Source: Stakelama portus
GTDB taxonomy: Bacteria; Pseudomonadota; Alphaproteobacteria; Sphingomonadales; Sphingomonadaceae
Direction of reading: 5' to 3'
DNA: 64,000 nt
Assembly: GCF_003171655.1 (NCBI RefSeq)
Contig: NZ_QFZL01000002.1
Location: forward strand, 186,001-250,000
The notes beneath the pieces are model-generated. The model made no database searches. It had not been told where the DNA came from and saw only the letters and a list, made by a program, of their open reading frames with translations. Of this stretch, positions 34,867 to 43,747 are shown one piece after another. Each line of letters begins with the position of its first letter. Position 1 is the first letter of the stretch. Both the position numbers and the translations under genes were made by a program.

Positions 34867-35811
34867 TCAATCATCGGCGAGGAACCAGTCGGCGATCTCC
34901 TCGCCGGAATCGCAGCTCGCAACGCTCAGGCTCCACGGAAACGGAGCGCTCGGATCGAGCATCAGCGGGAGCGTCGCACAGCGATTGTCACTGGACCGGA
35001 TCGGCGCGGCACGCGTCGCGCTGGCTGAAATCGTCCACTTCGTTCCGCCCGAGCCGCAGCGGCCCAGGATCATGACCGGCGGCTTCATCATGCCCGGGCT
35101 TTCGACGTCGAGACAGAGCTCGGGATGCCTGTCGATCCCGATCTCTCCGTTCGATTTGCGCACGAAGATCAGATCATCGGGCACGCGGCAATTATCGAGC
35201 ACAATTTCGCTGCCCACGCGAAGTCCGTTGGCGGCACGCAGGCAGCTCGAAGAGGCACCAGGCAGATCGGGATAGAGCTTCTTGCCCGCCGGCATCGCGG
35301 CGCTGGCGCGCGCCTGTTCCTGCGGCGACAAAGCGGTGGCGCAGATCCGCGCGCGGGCATTCGTCCAGCATCCGCCACGGCGGGTTACCGAACCCAGCGG
35401 ATCGGAAACATGCGAGGCAGCGGGCTCCGCATTCCAATAGGCGCTGCCCGAACCATTGCCCGCGACATCCACCTGGACGGCATAGCCGTCCTTGGTTATC
35501 TGAAAGCTGCCGTCACCGCGCATCGGCGTGAACAGGCAAGTGTCCTTGATATAGGTCCTGCCGTCGACGACCAGTTCGCAATTCACCGGTCGCTCGCCCG
35601 ATTGCGGTCGCGCGCCCGATTGCGCCGTCTGAACGGCGGCTTTCGCCGGAGCATCTACAGCAACCGCATTGCCCTGAGCCGGGGCCGAGCCGGTTTCGAC
35701 CGGGACGCCGACCGTCGCCAGATTCGGTGCAGCCGCATCCTCCGCCACCGACCCGCAGCCAGCCAGCAGCGCGCCGGGCAGCAACATGCATAGTTTTACA
35801 GAGCTTTTCAT
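34867..35811 (-). CDS. Exported lipoprotein: Cys-rich domain plus ricin-type beta-trefoil-like C terminus
   Basis: 314 residues, ATG 35811. Lipobox LAGC places Cys at residue 19. Residues 75-165 form the same four-Cys domain as the neighbouring lipoprotein (NCELVV, DTCLFT, GGCWTN, RICATA). The C-terminal 140 residues look like a ricin-B-like trefoil: SSCLRAANGL.. followed by ELCLDVESPG, GRCGSGGTKWTIS and NRCATLP, the C..D..W pattern of carbohydrate-binding repeats. It may bind a glycan or act as an inhibitor-like surface protein. Likely co-transcribed with the 34251 gene (40-nt gap). Confidence 0.78.
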   Translation of the reverse strand: MKSSVKLCMLLPGALLAGCGSVAEDAAAPNLATVGVPVETGSAPAQGNAVAVDAPAKAAVQTAQSGARPQSGERPVNCELVVDGRTYIKDTCLFTPMRGDGSFQITKDGYAVQVDVAGNGSGSAYWNAEPAASHVSDPLGSVTRRGGCWTNARARICATALSPQEQARASAAMPAGKKLYPDLPGASSSCLRAANGLRVGSEIVLDNCRVPDDLIFVRKSNGEIGIDRHPELCLDVESPGMMKPPVMILGRCGSGGTKWTISASATRAAPIRSSDNRCATLPLMLDPSAPFPWSLSVASCDSGEEIADWFLADD

Positions 35812-35858
35812 CGATCCGATTTCCTTGCCGGTCGCAATCCCGCCTCGGCGGAACCCGT

Positions 35859-36368
35859 TCAGGACGCGTATTTGTGCGTGCAGTTTTCCATTTCGACGAA
35901 CACATCGGTCATGTCCTGGCCGTAAAGCGGCCAGTCACGCCGGATCATATTCTGCTGAACGCCGATGGTTTCATTGGCGCGGAAGAGATTGTCGATCATC
36001 GTGCTGTCGAGCTGAATCGACGGACGATTGGAGCGATTCGACATGCGCATCACGCGGTATCCGCGATCGAAATACAGCATGGTGAGCGACGGGTCCGTGA
36101 CGCCGCCGGTCGTCGAGGGCCAGCTGAGATAATAATTTCCGTTGGGGAAATAAGCGAAACGCAGCACGCCGCTCGATCCGCGAAGGTCGGCCGCGCAACG
36201 CGAGAACCGTCCGCTCTGATAGATCGGGCGGATCGTCCATGCCCCCACCTGCGACCGATATTCGAAATTCCGGCCATGGGATTGCTGCGCGCTCGCCGGC
36301 GGGGCGACGGTCAGACACAATCCAGCGCCCAGCAAGGCGCAGGCGAGTGTTGAGAGACGGTTGATCAC
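35859..36368 (-). CDS. Periplasmic protein, IalB-like small secreted family
   Basis: 169 residues from GTG 36368, chosen because GGGGAGGAA precedes it and the next residues form a perfect signal peptide (cleavage ASA-QQ near residue 29). The longer reading upstream has no export signal at its start. The mature part begins with VGAWTIRPIYQSGRFSRCAA, which resembles segments of the proteins encoded at 40775 and 41553 (AAWNVYSVRNNGQFWQCSA; GPWIFYQTSS..LSCAA). Invasion-associated-locus-B-like beta-sandwich proteins share this start. A Cys pair (SRCAA, ENCTH) may form a disulfide. Divergent from the kinase gene. Confidence 0.75.
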   Translation of the reverse strand: MINRLSTLACALLGAGLCLTVAPPASAQQSHGRNFEYRSQVGAWTIRPIYQSGRFSRCAADLRGSSGVLRFAYFPNGNYYLSWPSTTGGVTDPSLTMLYFDRGYRVMRMSNRSNRPSIQLDSTMIDNLFRANETIGVQQNMIRRDWPLYGQDMTDVFVEMENCTHKYAS

Positions 36369-36639
36369 GGATGGTTCCTCCCCAGCAAGAAGCGCGACTG
36401 CCCCGCCATCGGATGCGGTGGCGAACGGCAGCGGCGCGATCGTGCAGAGGCTATGGGGCGCGGTGCGGCGCGGGAACTGGACGATCGGCGCGGCAACCCT
36501 GTTCATCTGTACAGGATTCTGCACCGCCCCTGCCGATGCCGCGTCCTTGCCAGCGCGTAACCGCTCGTCGTAGATCACCTAGGGAATTTGGCGCCAACGC
36601 TTGCCGCCTCATTCGCTTCGGGGGGAGCGAAGTTGCACG

Positions 36640-39057
36640 ATGGATTCTGATGCCGCGCCACTTGCGCCTGCCGAATCCATGGCGCTCGACCGGATATTCC
36701 TGTGGGATCCCCATGCCATAGGCTTTCTGGCGCAACTCATCCTGGGGACGTTGTTCGCAGCCTATGTCGGATACCGGCTGTTCCGGGAATATCGGCTGCG
36801 AAAGGCGACGCCGGCGATGATTCTGCTGCTGGCGACCATGCTGGCGCAAGGTCCGTCGCTCGTCTTTTCGTTTCTGAAGGCGGTTCTGGTCGGCGAATAC
36901 CAGATTTATTTTCTGCCCTGGATCAGCCCCTTTCAATCGCTTGCGGCGTTCACCTTCATTCAGTTCGCCTATCGATTCCCGACCGAACTTGGTTCGCGGA
37001 CCGAACGGCGGCTGGCAGGGGCCGTCACTGCCGCAATTGCCGTCTATGAAACCGGATTTGCCGTCTCGCGCTGGCTTTCCTCGCTGAACGAAGAGATTGT
37101 CTATCGGCCGGCGCAGCTCGATCTCTTGCTGCTGGGATCGTTGCTCTGGCTATGCGCGCTCTTCTGGCGTCAGATGCGCGCCGCGCGCGGAACCCGGCAT
37201 GCGCCCGCCGCACGCGGGTTCGTGGTCGTCGGCGCGATCGTGCTGATTCAGGTCATCACGCTGACGTTCCGCGCCTATGGCTTCTTCGATGTCGCATTTT
37301 CGGATTCGCTGACCGAACTCGTCAATTGCTGGCTGTTCATGGCCCAGGTGGCGGCGACCGCGCTGGTCTATTTCGGATATATGCCCGAGCGCAGCTCGTT
37401 CCTGGCAAAGCTGTCCGGGATGACCATCACGCTGCTGATGGTGGTGATCGTGGGAATAAGCTGGCTGCTGCTCCCTGTGTTCGAACAGACCTATCGCGAA
37501 CCGAACATGGTCACGACGGGGCAGACCTATCGTTTCGATCCGACAAGCGATGGCGGATATGCGATGCGCCAAGTGGCTTTTCGCCCCGAGCGCGATGTCG
37601 GCACGCCGATCCATTATGAATCGGATAGCGAATGGCTGCCGTTCCAGTTTCCCTTCTTCGGAAAACGTTATGACCGCGCGTTCGTCCATTTCAACGGGAT
37701 GTTGAGTTTCGATTCACTGGCGACATGGCGCGACGTGCGGCACCGGCCGGACAATCAGCCGATCATCTATGCGCTGAGTATTTTCATGGGAGACTCCTCC
37801 CCACAGCAATTCGCTCCCGGTGCCGCGATATTGATCAAGCGACACGCCAATCGCACCGTCGTCACCTGGAACCGGATGAATGGCGGTACCAATATCGAAG
37901 GGCGGTTCACGGTCCAGGCCGTGCTCCACCGCAATGGCGCCATCGAAATCAGCTATGTCGAATTGCCGAAGAACTTCATCCGCACCGAATATGGCATCGA
38001 CGCCCCTTGGATGATCGGCATCGCGCCCGGCAACGACGCCGGCGGTGTCGCACGCATTGCAATCGGCGAACTACCGCTGGCGGTACCGCGTGGCGTCGGC
38101 ATCATCGACGATTTTCAGCGTCGTTTCCTGACCGCCGAAGACCGGCTGTTCGGGCCGCTCGCCGTGGCGCTTATCCTCTCGATCCTGTTCATCCTGCTGG
38201 CGTTGCCGCTATTCCTGCGAGTCAATATGCTCGCGCCGCTCAAAGACTTGCTGCGCGGCGTCGAGCGCTTTCGCGAAGGCCAGCTGGAGACAGAGGTTCC
38301 CGTCCGCTTTCCCGATGAGATCGGGTCGCTGTCGGCGTCGTTCAATGCGATGGCGCGCGCGCAACGCAATCTGGTCGAAACGCTGGAACAGCGTGTCGCC
38401 GAACGGACCGAACAGGCGGTGCAGCTCGCCGCACGCAACGCCCAGCTGGAAGAGCGCGACCGTTTGTCCCGCGACCTGCACGACACCGTCAGCCAGACCC
38501 TGTTTTCGTCGGCGCTGCTCGCCGACACGCTGCAACAACGCTCGAATGAAGACCCCATGCCCGACCGCGAAACGCTGGACCAGCTGGGCAATCTCAATCG
38601 ACATGCGCTTGCAGAGGTGCGCGCGATGCTGAACGAATTGCGCGGATCGGACTCGCGCGACGACCAGTCCTTCGTGCCGATGCTCGCCGAGTTGCTGGCG
38701 CGCTTCGCCGATGCGCATCCCGAACTGGCACTGGTCAGCGAACTGGACGGAAATGCACAATTGCCAACCGAAGTACAGATGCAGTTCCTGCGGGTGGCAC
38801 AGGAGGCGCTCAACAATATCGTCAGACATGCGGTCGCCACCCATGTGCGAATCTTCGCACAGGCCGTGGAAGGGCATGCGTTCCTGGAAATTTGCGATGA
38901 TGGATGTGGCTTTGATACGATGACCAGACACAAGGGCTTCGGCCTTGCGATCCAACGGGAGCGTGCGGCGGCGATCGGCGCCTCAATCGAAATCGCATCG
39001 GCCCGCAATTCGGGGACGACCGTAACGATGGCCTGGACGGCGGCAACCCATGACTGA
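36640..39057 (+). CDS. 7-TM sensor histidine kinase (NarL-system type, HisKA_3)
   Basis: 805 residues from ATG 36640 (GGGGGAGCG upstream). About seven helices in residues 20-275 form an N-terminal membrane sensor. A large non-membrane domain follows (about 285-485, with SEWLPFQFPFFGKRYDRAFVHFNG), then one more TM near 500-520, HAMP (PLKDLLRGVERFREGQ), a coiled coil, and HisKA_3 with the phospho-acceptor His614 in LSRDLHDTVSQTLF. The HATPase domain has ALNNIVRH and DDGCGFD. Stop overlaps the regulator start by 8 nt. It probably senses an envelope signal, possibly linked to the exported proteins beside it. Confidence 0.92.
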   Translation: MDSDAAPLAPAESMALDRIFLWDPHAIGFLAQLILGTLFAAYVGYRLFREYRLRKATPAMILLLATMLAQGPSLVFSFLKAVLVGEYQIYFLPWISPFQSLAAFTFIQFAYRFPTELGSRTERRLAGAVTAAIAVYETGFAVSRWLSSLNEEIVYRPAQLDLLLLGSLLWLCALFWRQMRAARGTRHAPAARGFVVVGAIVLIQVITLTFRAYGFFDVAFSDSLTELVNCWLFMAQVAATALVYFGYMPERSSFLAKLSGMTITLLMVVIVGISWLLLPVFEQTYREPNMVTTGQTYRFDPTSDGGYAMRQVAFRPERDVGTPIHYESDSEWLPFQFPFFGKRYDRAFVHFNGMLSFDSLATWRDVRHRPDNQPIIYALSIFMGDSSPQQFAPGAAILIKRHANRTVVTWNRMNGGTNIEGRFTVQAVLHRNGAIEISYVELPKNFIRTEYGIDAPWMIGIAPGNDAGGVARIAIGELPLAVPRGVGIIDDFQRRFLTAEDRLFGPLAVALILSILFILLALPLFLRVNMLAPLKDLLRGVERFREGQLETEVPVRFPDEIGSLSASFNAMARAQRNLVETLEQRVAERTEQAVQLAARNAQLEERDRLSRDLHDTVSQTLFSSALLADTLQQRSNEDPMPDRETLDQLGNLNRHALAEVRAMLNELRGSDSRDDQSFVPMLAELLARFADAHPELALVSELDGNAQLPTEVQMQFLRVAQEALNNIVRHAVATHVRIFAQAVEGHAFLEICDDGCGFDTMTRHKGFGLAIQRERAAAIGASIEIASARNSGTTVTMAWTAATHD

Positions 39058-39706
39058 CCGGATACGCCTGCTGGTGGTCGACGATCACATGCTTGTCCGC
39101 AGCGGCGTCATCAACGCGCTCGGCGCAAGTCCGGACATCGAAATCGTCGGGGAGGCCGATAATGGCGAAGAGGGGCTGTATCTGTGCAGCAAGGCCAATC
39201 CCGATGTCGTGCTGATGGACGTACATATGGCCGGGATGGGCGGATGCGCGGTCGCAAAGGCGATCAGCGAACATTATCCCCAAGTCGCCGTGATCGCGCT
39301 GACCGTCGCGAACGATCAGGCCACGATGCGCGAGATGGTTGCCGCCGGCGCCAAGGGCTTCCTCCCCAAATCCGTCACCAAAGACGAATTGATCGCCGCC
39401 ATCCGCCGCGTCCATGCGGGAGAAGCCGTGATCGATGCCCTGCCGGATATGACGGCCGAAGAACCCAGCCGCGAAACGCATGCCACGGCGGCGCCGACCA
39501 ACAGACTGGCGACGCAACAGCGGCGCGTTCTGGCGCTGATGACCAAAGGCTTCACCAATTCCGAAATCGCCGAATATCTGAGTATTTCGGTGCCGACGGC
39601 GCGCTATCATGTCAGCGCAGTGCTGGCGAAACTGGGCGCGAGCAATCGCGCGGAAGCCGTCGCCACGGCAGTGCGCGAATCGCTGATCTCGCAATCGGAT
39701 TTCTGA
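39050..39706 (+). CDS. LuxR/NarL-type response regulator
   Basis: 218 residues, ATG 39050 inside the kinase gene end. Receiver domain with acidic pair D11-D12, phospho-acceptor D57 (VVLMDVHM), T85 and K107. The C-terminal LuxR helix-turn-helix is TNSEIAEYLSISVPTARYHVSAVLAKLGA. Partner of the kinase. Plausible targets are the flanking exported-protein genes, whose upstream regions share CTAG-containing elements, but this is only inference. Confidence 0.95.
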   Translation: MTDRIRLLVVDDHMLVRSGVINALGASPDIEIVGEADNGEEGLYLCSKANPDVVLMDVHMAGMGGCAVAKAISEHYPQVAVIALTVANDQATMREMVAAGAKGFLPKSVTKDELIAAIRRVHAGEAVIDALPDMTAEEPSRETHATAAPTNRLATQQRRVLALMTKGFTNSEIAEYLSISVPTARYHVSAVLAKLGASNRAEAVATAVRESLISQSDF

Positions 39707-39717
39707 AGGCGGCGACC

Positions 39718-39737
39718 GGGCCGACAGCAACCGGCCC
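39718..39737 (+). terminator. Weak hairpin after the response-regulator gene
   Basis: GGGCCG (39718-39723) can pair with CGGCCC (39732-39737) 12 nt after the stop. Short stem, no U-tract; a weak terminator at best. Confidence 0.3.
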
Positions 39738-39882
39738 TGTATGGACGTACAGGAAAAGCGGAACGTCCGGCTAGTTTCGCTTTCGCCACCTTTTTCTACT
39801 CTCGGATCGGACGGTGCAGCCCGCATCGTCACTATCGTTCGGCAACTGCCGCACGATGCCAATCCGCGGAGTGGCTCTGCCG

Positions 39883-40716
39883 ATGCGTAAACCAAACAGC
39901 GATGACCGACACAAGCCGGGCGCCACCGCCGCGATCGGCGTGACAGGGATCGGAGTGGCTCTGTTCAGCCTCGCGCTTGGTGCCTGCAGCGACCCGTCCT
40001 CCAACGCCGGTTTCCAGAACAGCGCTGCGGAGCAGGACCAGACCGCCTCGCGCACCGCAGCGGCTGCGCAACCCTGCGCCGACAACGGCCGGCGCCTGCC
40101 GATAACCGGTATCTGCGCCGATGCCGCGGTCAGATACCTCAATAGCGCCGGCGGATCGGCAGACGCGCCCGATGGCTGCGCATGGGTGGTTCAGGAAAGC
40201 GCTTTCGCCGATGACGCCCTGCTCTACCGCGCGCTGCAATGCCGGTCCAAGCTGACTCGCCTGACATTTTCGCCGGCGGCGCATCTTGCCGAGCTTTCCT
40301 ATCAGTCGGCGGCCTGGCGCGACCCGGAGGACATGCTTGCGGGGCAGGTGCTGGTTCGCATCGCGCCGATGACCGCCAGCGGCGCCGACGACGCGATCCT
40401 CGAAATCGCGCGCCCGGCAATGACCGACCCGGCCGATCGCGCTTTATGCCGCGTCCGGAAAGCGGGAATCGACGTCTGGCCCGACGATGCGCTGGTGGTC
40501 GATGTTCCTCCCGATCAGGCCGCGGCGATGCCCGACGACATGCCGCGATCGAGCTGCGGCCCCTTCGGATATAGTGGCGACGAGGCGTCCTTCTGGCGCG
40601 TTTTCCAGGGCTATCTCTGGTTCTTCCAGCTCGGACAGGATTTCGCCCAGGTCGATCCCGGCTCCTTCACGCTGATGCGACGAGCCGATGACGGGCGCTG
40701 GCAACGCACCGAATAG
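39883..40716 (+). CDS. Exported lipoprotein, paralogue of the 41553 product's C-terminal half
   Basis: 277 residues from ATG 39883 (GGAG upstream; an ATG at 39856 is also possible). Hydrophobic segment and lipobox LGAC near residue 35. The domain from about residue 60 (GRRLPITGICADAAVRYL) to the end matches the second half of the protein at 41553: CAWVVQES/CSWAINEA, LLYRALQC/LLYRAAEC, SCGPFGYSGDEASFWRVFQGYLWFFQLGQDF and the equivalent end. Probable outer-membrane-anchored or periplasmic protein of a family I do not recognise. Confidence 0.78.
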   Translation: MRKPNSDDRHKPGATAAIGVTGIGVALFSLALGACSDPSSNAGFQNSAAEQDQTASRTAAAAQPCADNGRRLPITGICADAAVRYLNSAGGSADAPDGCAWVVQESAFADDALLYRALQCRSKLTRLTFSPAAHLAELSYQSAAWRDPEDMLAGQVLVRIAPMTASGADDAILEIARPAMTDPADRALCRVRKAGIDVWPDDALVVDVPPDQAAAMPDDMPRSSCGPFGYSGDEASFWRVFQGYLWFFQLGQDFAQVDPGSFTLMRRADDGRWQRTE

Positions 40717-40774
40717 CCATTGCGGCACGATGCGGCCCGAACGCCGCGAACAATCTCTCAGGAAAGGAAGATCG

Positions 40775-41446
40775 ATGAAGAAATTCGCTATTTTCGCCGC
40801 GTTCGGCGCGATGGTCAGCGCCATGCCGGCAGCGGCGCAGATGCATACGCAGGACACGCTCTATCAGCGGGTTGCCGCATGGAACGTCTATTCGGTGCGC
40901 AACAACGGCCAATTCTGGCAATGCTCGGCCGAAGCGACCAACACGAACAACCGGATGCGCCTGATCAAGTTCGCATCGGGCAACTCGCTCGTGATCGCTA
41001 CGCCCTCCTCCCGGCGCGGGCCCTTTACCGGCGGCGTGAATTTCAACAGCCAGGGCGACGGGGTTGAATATTTGACCACCAATGGCTGGGCATTCTTTTC
41101 CATGCCGGAGAGTACATTCCGCTCGCACATGCAACAGGGCGTCCGGCTCGGGCTCGATGTGGGTGGCGGCTATTCCTATTACATGCTGTCGGGCTGGCAT
41201 CAGGCGTTGGGCGCGCTGAACAGCTGCGTCGCGAACCGCGGACGGACAAGCCGCGCGCTGCCGGCCGTCGCCGTACGCTGCGCTTCGGAGAACCAGCTTT
41301 GCCAGTTCACCGGCTGGGCTACGGTGCAATATGGCGCCACGAGCGGCACCGTCAGCAGACGGATGCGCGGCCCCGTGATGTGCAGCAACCGGTCGATGGG
41401 CAGCGACCCGGCACCCAATGTCCCGAAATATTGCACGATCCGATGA
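40775..41446 (+). CDS. Periplasmic protein, IalB-like small secreted family
   Basis: 223 residues from ATG 40775 behind GGAAAGGAAG. Signal peptide 1-21 (MKKFAIFAAFGAMVSAMPAAA-QM). The mature chain begins with AAWNVYSVRNNGQFWQCSAEAT, related to the proteins at 35859 and 41553. It contains several Cys (WQCSA, NSCVANR, VRCASENQLCQF, VMCSNR, KYCTIR), consistent with disulfides in the periplasm. Lies 58 nt after the lipoprotein gene and 106 nt before the next family member, probably in one transcript. Function unknown. Confidence 0.8.
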   Translation: MKKFAIFAAFGAMVSAMPAAAQMHTQDTLYQRVAAWNVYSVRNNGQFWQCSAEATNTNNRMRLIKFASGNSLVIATPSSRRGPFTGGVNFNSQGDGVEYLTTNGWAFFSMPESTFRSHMQQGVRLGLDVGGGYSYYMLSGWHQALGALNSCVANRGRTSRALPAVAVRCASENQLCQFTGWATVQYGATSGTVSRRMRGPVMCSNRSMGSDPAPNVPKYCTIR

Positions 41447-41552
41447 GCCGCCGCGACGCGGTTTCGGCACGGGTTCGACAATATCGCGCAGAGGCCGAAA
41501 GCCACCGCCATTCTGTCATTCGAAGCGCCCTCTTCGTTCGGGGAGTCAATCG

Positions 41553-42812
41553 ATGAAACATTCTTTCGCCGGGATCACGGCCATCTCGCTGGCCGCACTC
41601 TGCGCCACCGGGTGCGGCGCCCAGACCTTCCAGCGTCCCCAGCTCGAACTGGCCGCCGGGGAGGCCGCCTATGCCACTTATGGTCCCTGGATCTTCTATC
41701 AGACCAGTTCGGAAATGTTCGGTGGCCAACTCTCCTGCGCTGCGGTCGCAAACCTGCCGAACTCCGGCACCGCGGTCCGCGTCGAGCGCGTGGCCGAAGG
41801 CTATGTTTTCGGCGTCAACGGTTTCGATCGCCAGCAGATCGGCGCAAATGGCGAAGCGCCGCTGGGCATCTGGTTCGACGGCGATGAGGCGCACGGTGCG
41901 GAGAATGTCGGTCGCTTCGTCCGGGACCCCGTGCTGCCCAACAACGACTGGCTCAGCGGCTTTCAGGCGATCGAGGATTTCGACTCCCCGTTCGAAAATT
42001 TCATCACTGCCAACGAAATCACCTTTGCCGTCTATGGGCCTGGCCGGGACCAGCGGGCCAGGCCGACTTTCCCGATCGGCACCGGCGAGGTCGTGAAACG
42101 CGGGCTCGACCGTTGCTACGAAATGGGTCGTCGCGTTGCGGAAGAAACCGAAGGTCCGATCGCGCCATGCCCCGGCAAGGGTTTGCGGCTGCCGCTGAGC
42201 GGCCTGTGCCTTTCGGAAGCCGAGACCTATCTCAGGATCGCCGATGGTCCCGAGCCGGAACTGCAGGGTCCGTGCAGCTGGGCGATCAACGAAGCCTGGC
42301 TGGCCGGCCAGATGCTCCTTTACCGAGCCGCCGAATGCAGCGGACGCGTCTCTCGCCTCTATGGCAGCGCGGACGCGCATATGGCGTCGCTGGAACGCAT
42401 CGAAACCGCCTATCACGAAGACGGCAGCGCCTTCGGGAAGCTGGAAGCGCCATTGCCCTATGCCGATGTCTATGCACGCTTCAAGAGCACGCCAGCCGAA
42501 GATGTCGAGGCACGCGCCCTGTACGAGGAACCGCGCGACGTCGTGCAGCGCTGCTCGGCTCGCCGCGCGACGGAAGTATCGGACGGCTATATCGTCGATG
42601 TCAGTCCGGCCGAACGCGCCCGCCAGCCGCAGGACGAACCGCCGGCGCATCTTTGCGGAGCCTATGGCTATGGCGATGATGCCGATCTGTGGCGCGTCTT
42701 TCAGGGCTATGCCTGGTTCCTGAAACTCGGCCAGGACTATCAGGACATCGATTATCGGTCGCTGACCCTGGTCGAGGAGGACGGCAAGGGCGGTTGGCAA
42801 CTGGTTCGGTAA
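41553..42812 (+). CDS. Exported two-part lipoprotein combining both local families
   Basis: 419 residues from ATG 41553 (GGGGAG upstream). Signal with lipobox TGC near residue 20. The N-terminal part (about 35-190) resembles the IalB-like family (YGPWIFYQTSSEMFGG..LSCAAV). The C-terminal part (about 205-419, from KGLRLPLSGLCLSEAETYL) matches the lipoprotein at 39883. It therefore looks like a natural fusion of the two protein types encoded separately next to it, which supports a shared function or complex. A strong terminator follows. Confidence 0.8.
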   Translation: MKHSFAGITAISLAALCATGCGAQTFQRPQLELAAGEAAYATYGPWIFYQTSSEMFGGQLSCAAVANLPNSGTAVRVERVAEGYVFGVNGFDRQQIGANGEAPLGIWFDGDEAHGAENVGRFVRDPVLPNNDWLSGFQAIEDFDSPFENFITANEITFAVYGPGRDQRARPTFPIGTGEVVKRGLDRCYEMGRRVAEETEGPIAPCPGKGLRLPLSGLCLSEAETYLRIADGPEPELQGPCSWAINEAWLAGQMLLYRAAECSGRVSRLYGSADAHMASLERIETAYHEDGSAFGKLEAPLPYADVYARFKSTPAEDVEARALYEEPRDVVQRCSARRATEVSDGYIVDVSPAERARQPQDEPPAHLCGAYGYGDDADLWRVFQGYAWFLKLGQDYQDIDYRSLTLVEEDGKGGWQLVR

Positions 42813-42902
42813 CCCCCGAAACCGGGTCTGTCGCGCTTCGCAGCCGGAGCATGGCGACCGATCCGCTCCAACGCCGCTTCCGAAACTCGTCTTCAAAAAA
42901 CG

Positions 42903-42943
42903 AAAAGGCACCGGTCACGTTCGTACGAGACCGGTGCCCTTTT
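42903..42943. terminator. Bidirectional rho-independent terminator
   Basis: AAAAGGCACCGGTC (42903-42916), 12-nt loop, GACCGGTGCC-C-TTTT (42929-42943). A 10-bp GC-rich stem flanked by an A-tract on one side and a T-tract on the other, placed between two convergent genes, so it can stop transcription from both. Confidence 0.88.
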
Positions 42944-42980
42944 CCCTGCCGGTCGCTCGGACCGGGCGCCTGTCGGTCGC

Positions 42981-43373
42981 TTATTTGGGCGTGATGGTGC
43001 ACTCGCCGGTGATACCGCCATTGGCGTCGGCGCTGATCCGGCGAATCTTGCAGTCGCCGCTGCTGACCACATATTCGCCGGAATAGACAATCATGTCGTT
43101 GCGACCGCCGGCGACTTCATTCTTGCCGATCGCGATGAAGAAATGCGATTCGACCCCGTCCGATGCCTGAAGCCAGGTTCCGATCAGACGTCCATTATAT
43201 TTGACTTCCCAGTTGCTGGTAAGCTCGTAGGTGTTCTCGAAATTTGCCGTCGAAATATGGAAATCGACACCGTTGGCATTGTACATGTTCGTACGCGCCG
43301 ACTGCGCCGAAGCGGTCGCGGCCGCAAAGCCGCCGAGTGAAAGCGCACATGCGATAAGCGTTTTGATTTTCAT
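42981..43373 (-). CDS. Small secreted periplasmic protein
   Basis: 130 residues from ATG 43373. Signal peptide about 1-22 (MKIKTLIACALSLGGFAAATASA-QS). The mature part is a beta-rich domain: FENTYELTSNWEVKYNGRLIGTWLQASDG and VVSSGDCKIRRISADANGGITGECTITP, with a Cys pair. No family recognised, though its size and export match the other secreted proteins of this region. Faces them across the terminator at 42903. Confidence 0.8.
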   Translation of the reverse strand: MKIKTLIACALSLGGFAAATASAQSARTNMYNANGVDFHISTANFENTYELTSNWEVKYNGRLIGTWLQASDGVESHFFIAIGKNEVAGGRNDMIVYSGEYVVSSGDCKIRRISADANGGITGECTITPK

Positions 43374-43558
43374 TTTGCTATCCTCGTGTTGAAATACCAA
43401 GGACGAAGCCCCAATCATCAAGTGCGGAAATATTTCTTCTACGCGCAGCGGACCTGCCCGAAGAAGATTCGGAACTAAAATCGGAATTGCACCAGATATT
43501 CTCTGCAGGGGCTCTGAACCGCGACGAGAATTAACGAGGATGCACCAAGGCGGAACTA

Positions 43559-43594
43559 GCCGAATGACTAGTCGCACTACGCCGAATGGCTAGT
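43559..43594. repeat. Tandem GCCGAATGRCTAGT, 22-bp period
   Basis: GCCGAATGACTAGT (43559-43572) and GCCGAATGGCTAGT (43581-43594) are near-identical and 22 bp apart, about 190 bp upstream of the small secreted-protein gene. They could bind a regulator such as the nearby LuxR-type protein. Confidence 0.4.
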
Positions 43595-43729
43595 GGCAGC
43601 AGGGATCGCAGGCACGATTTCCCCGCCATGCCGTGCCGAACATCATGGGTCGGTTGCAACGCGCTGCCCCAAACCGCCGTCGGGGAGGCACCATTCCGGC
43701 GGACCATGCCTTCACAGGCATAAGGGAAA

Positions 43730-43747
43730 TGGTAGCGGAGGAGGGAT
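43730..43747 (-). other. tRNA 3'-end-like fragment, possible attachment site
   Basis: Read on the minus strand, the 18 bases are ATCCCTCCTCCGCTACCA, which fit the 3' T-stem strand, acceptor strand, discriminator A and CCA of a tRNA. The T-loop and everything 5' of it are absent. Such short 3' tRNA copies are left by integrases at element ends. No integrase is adjacent, so this is tentative. Confidence 0.35.
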
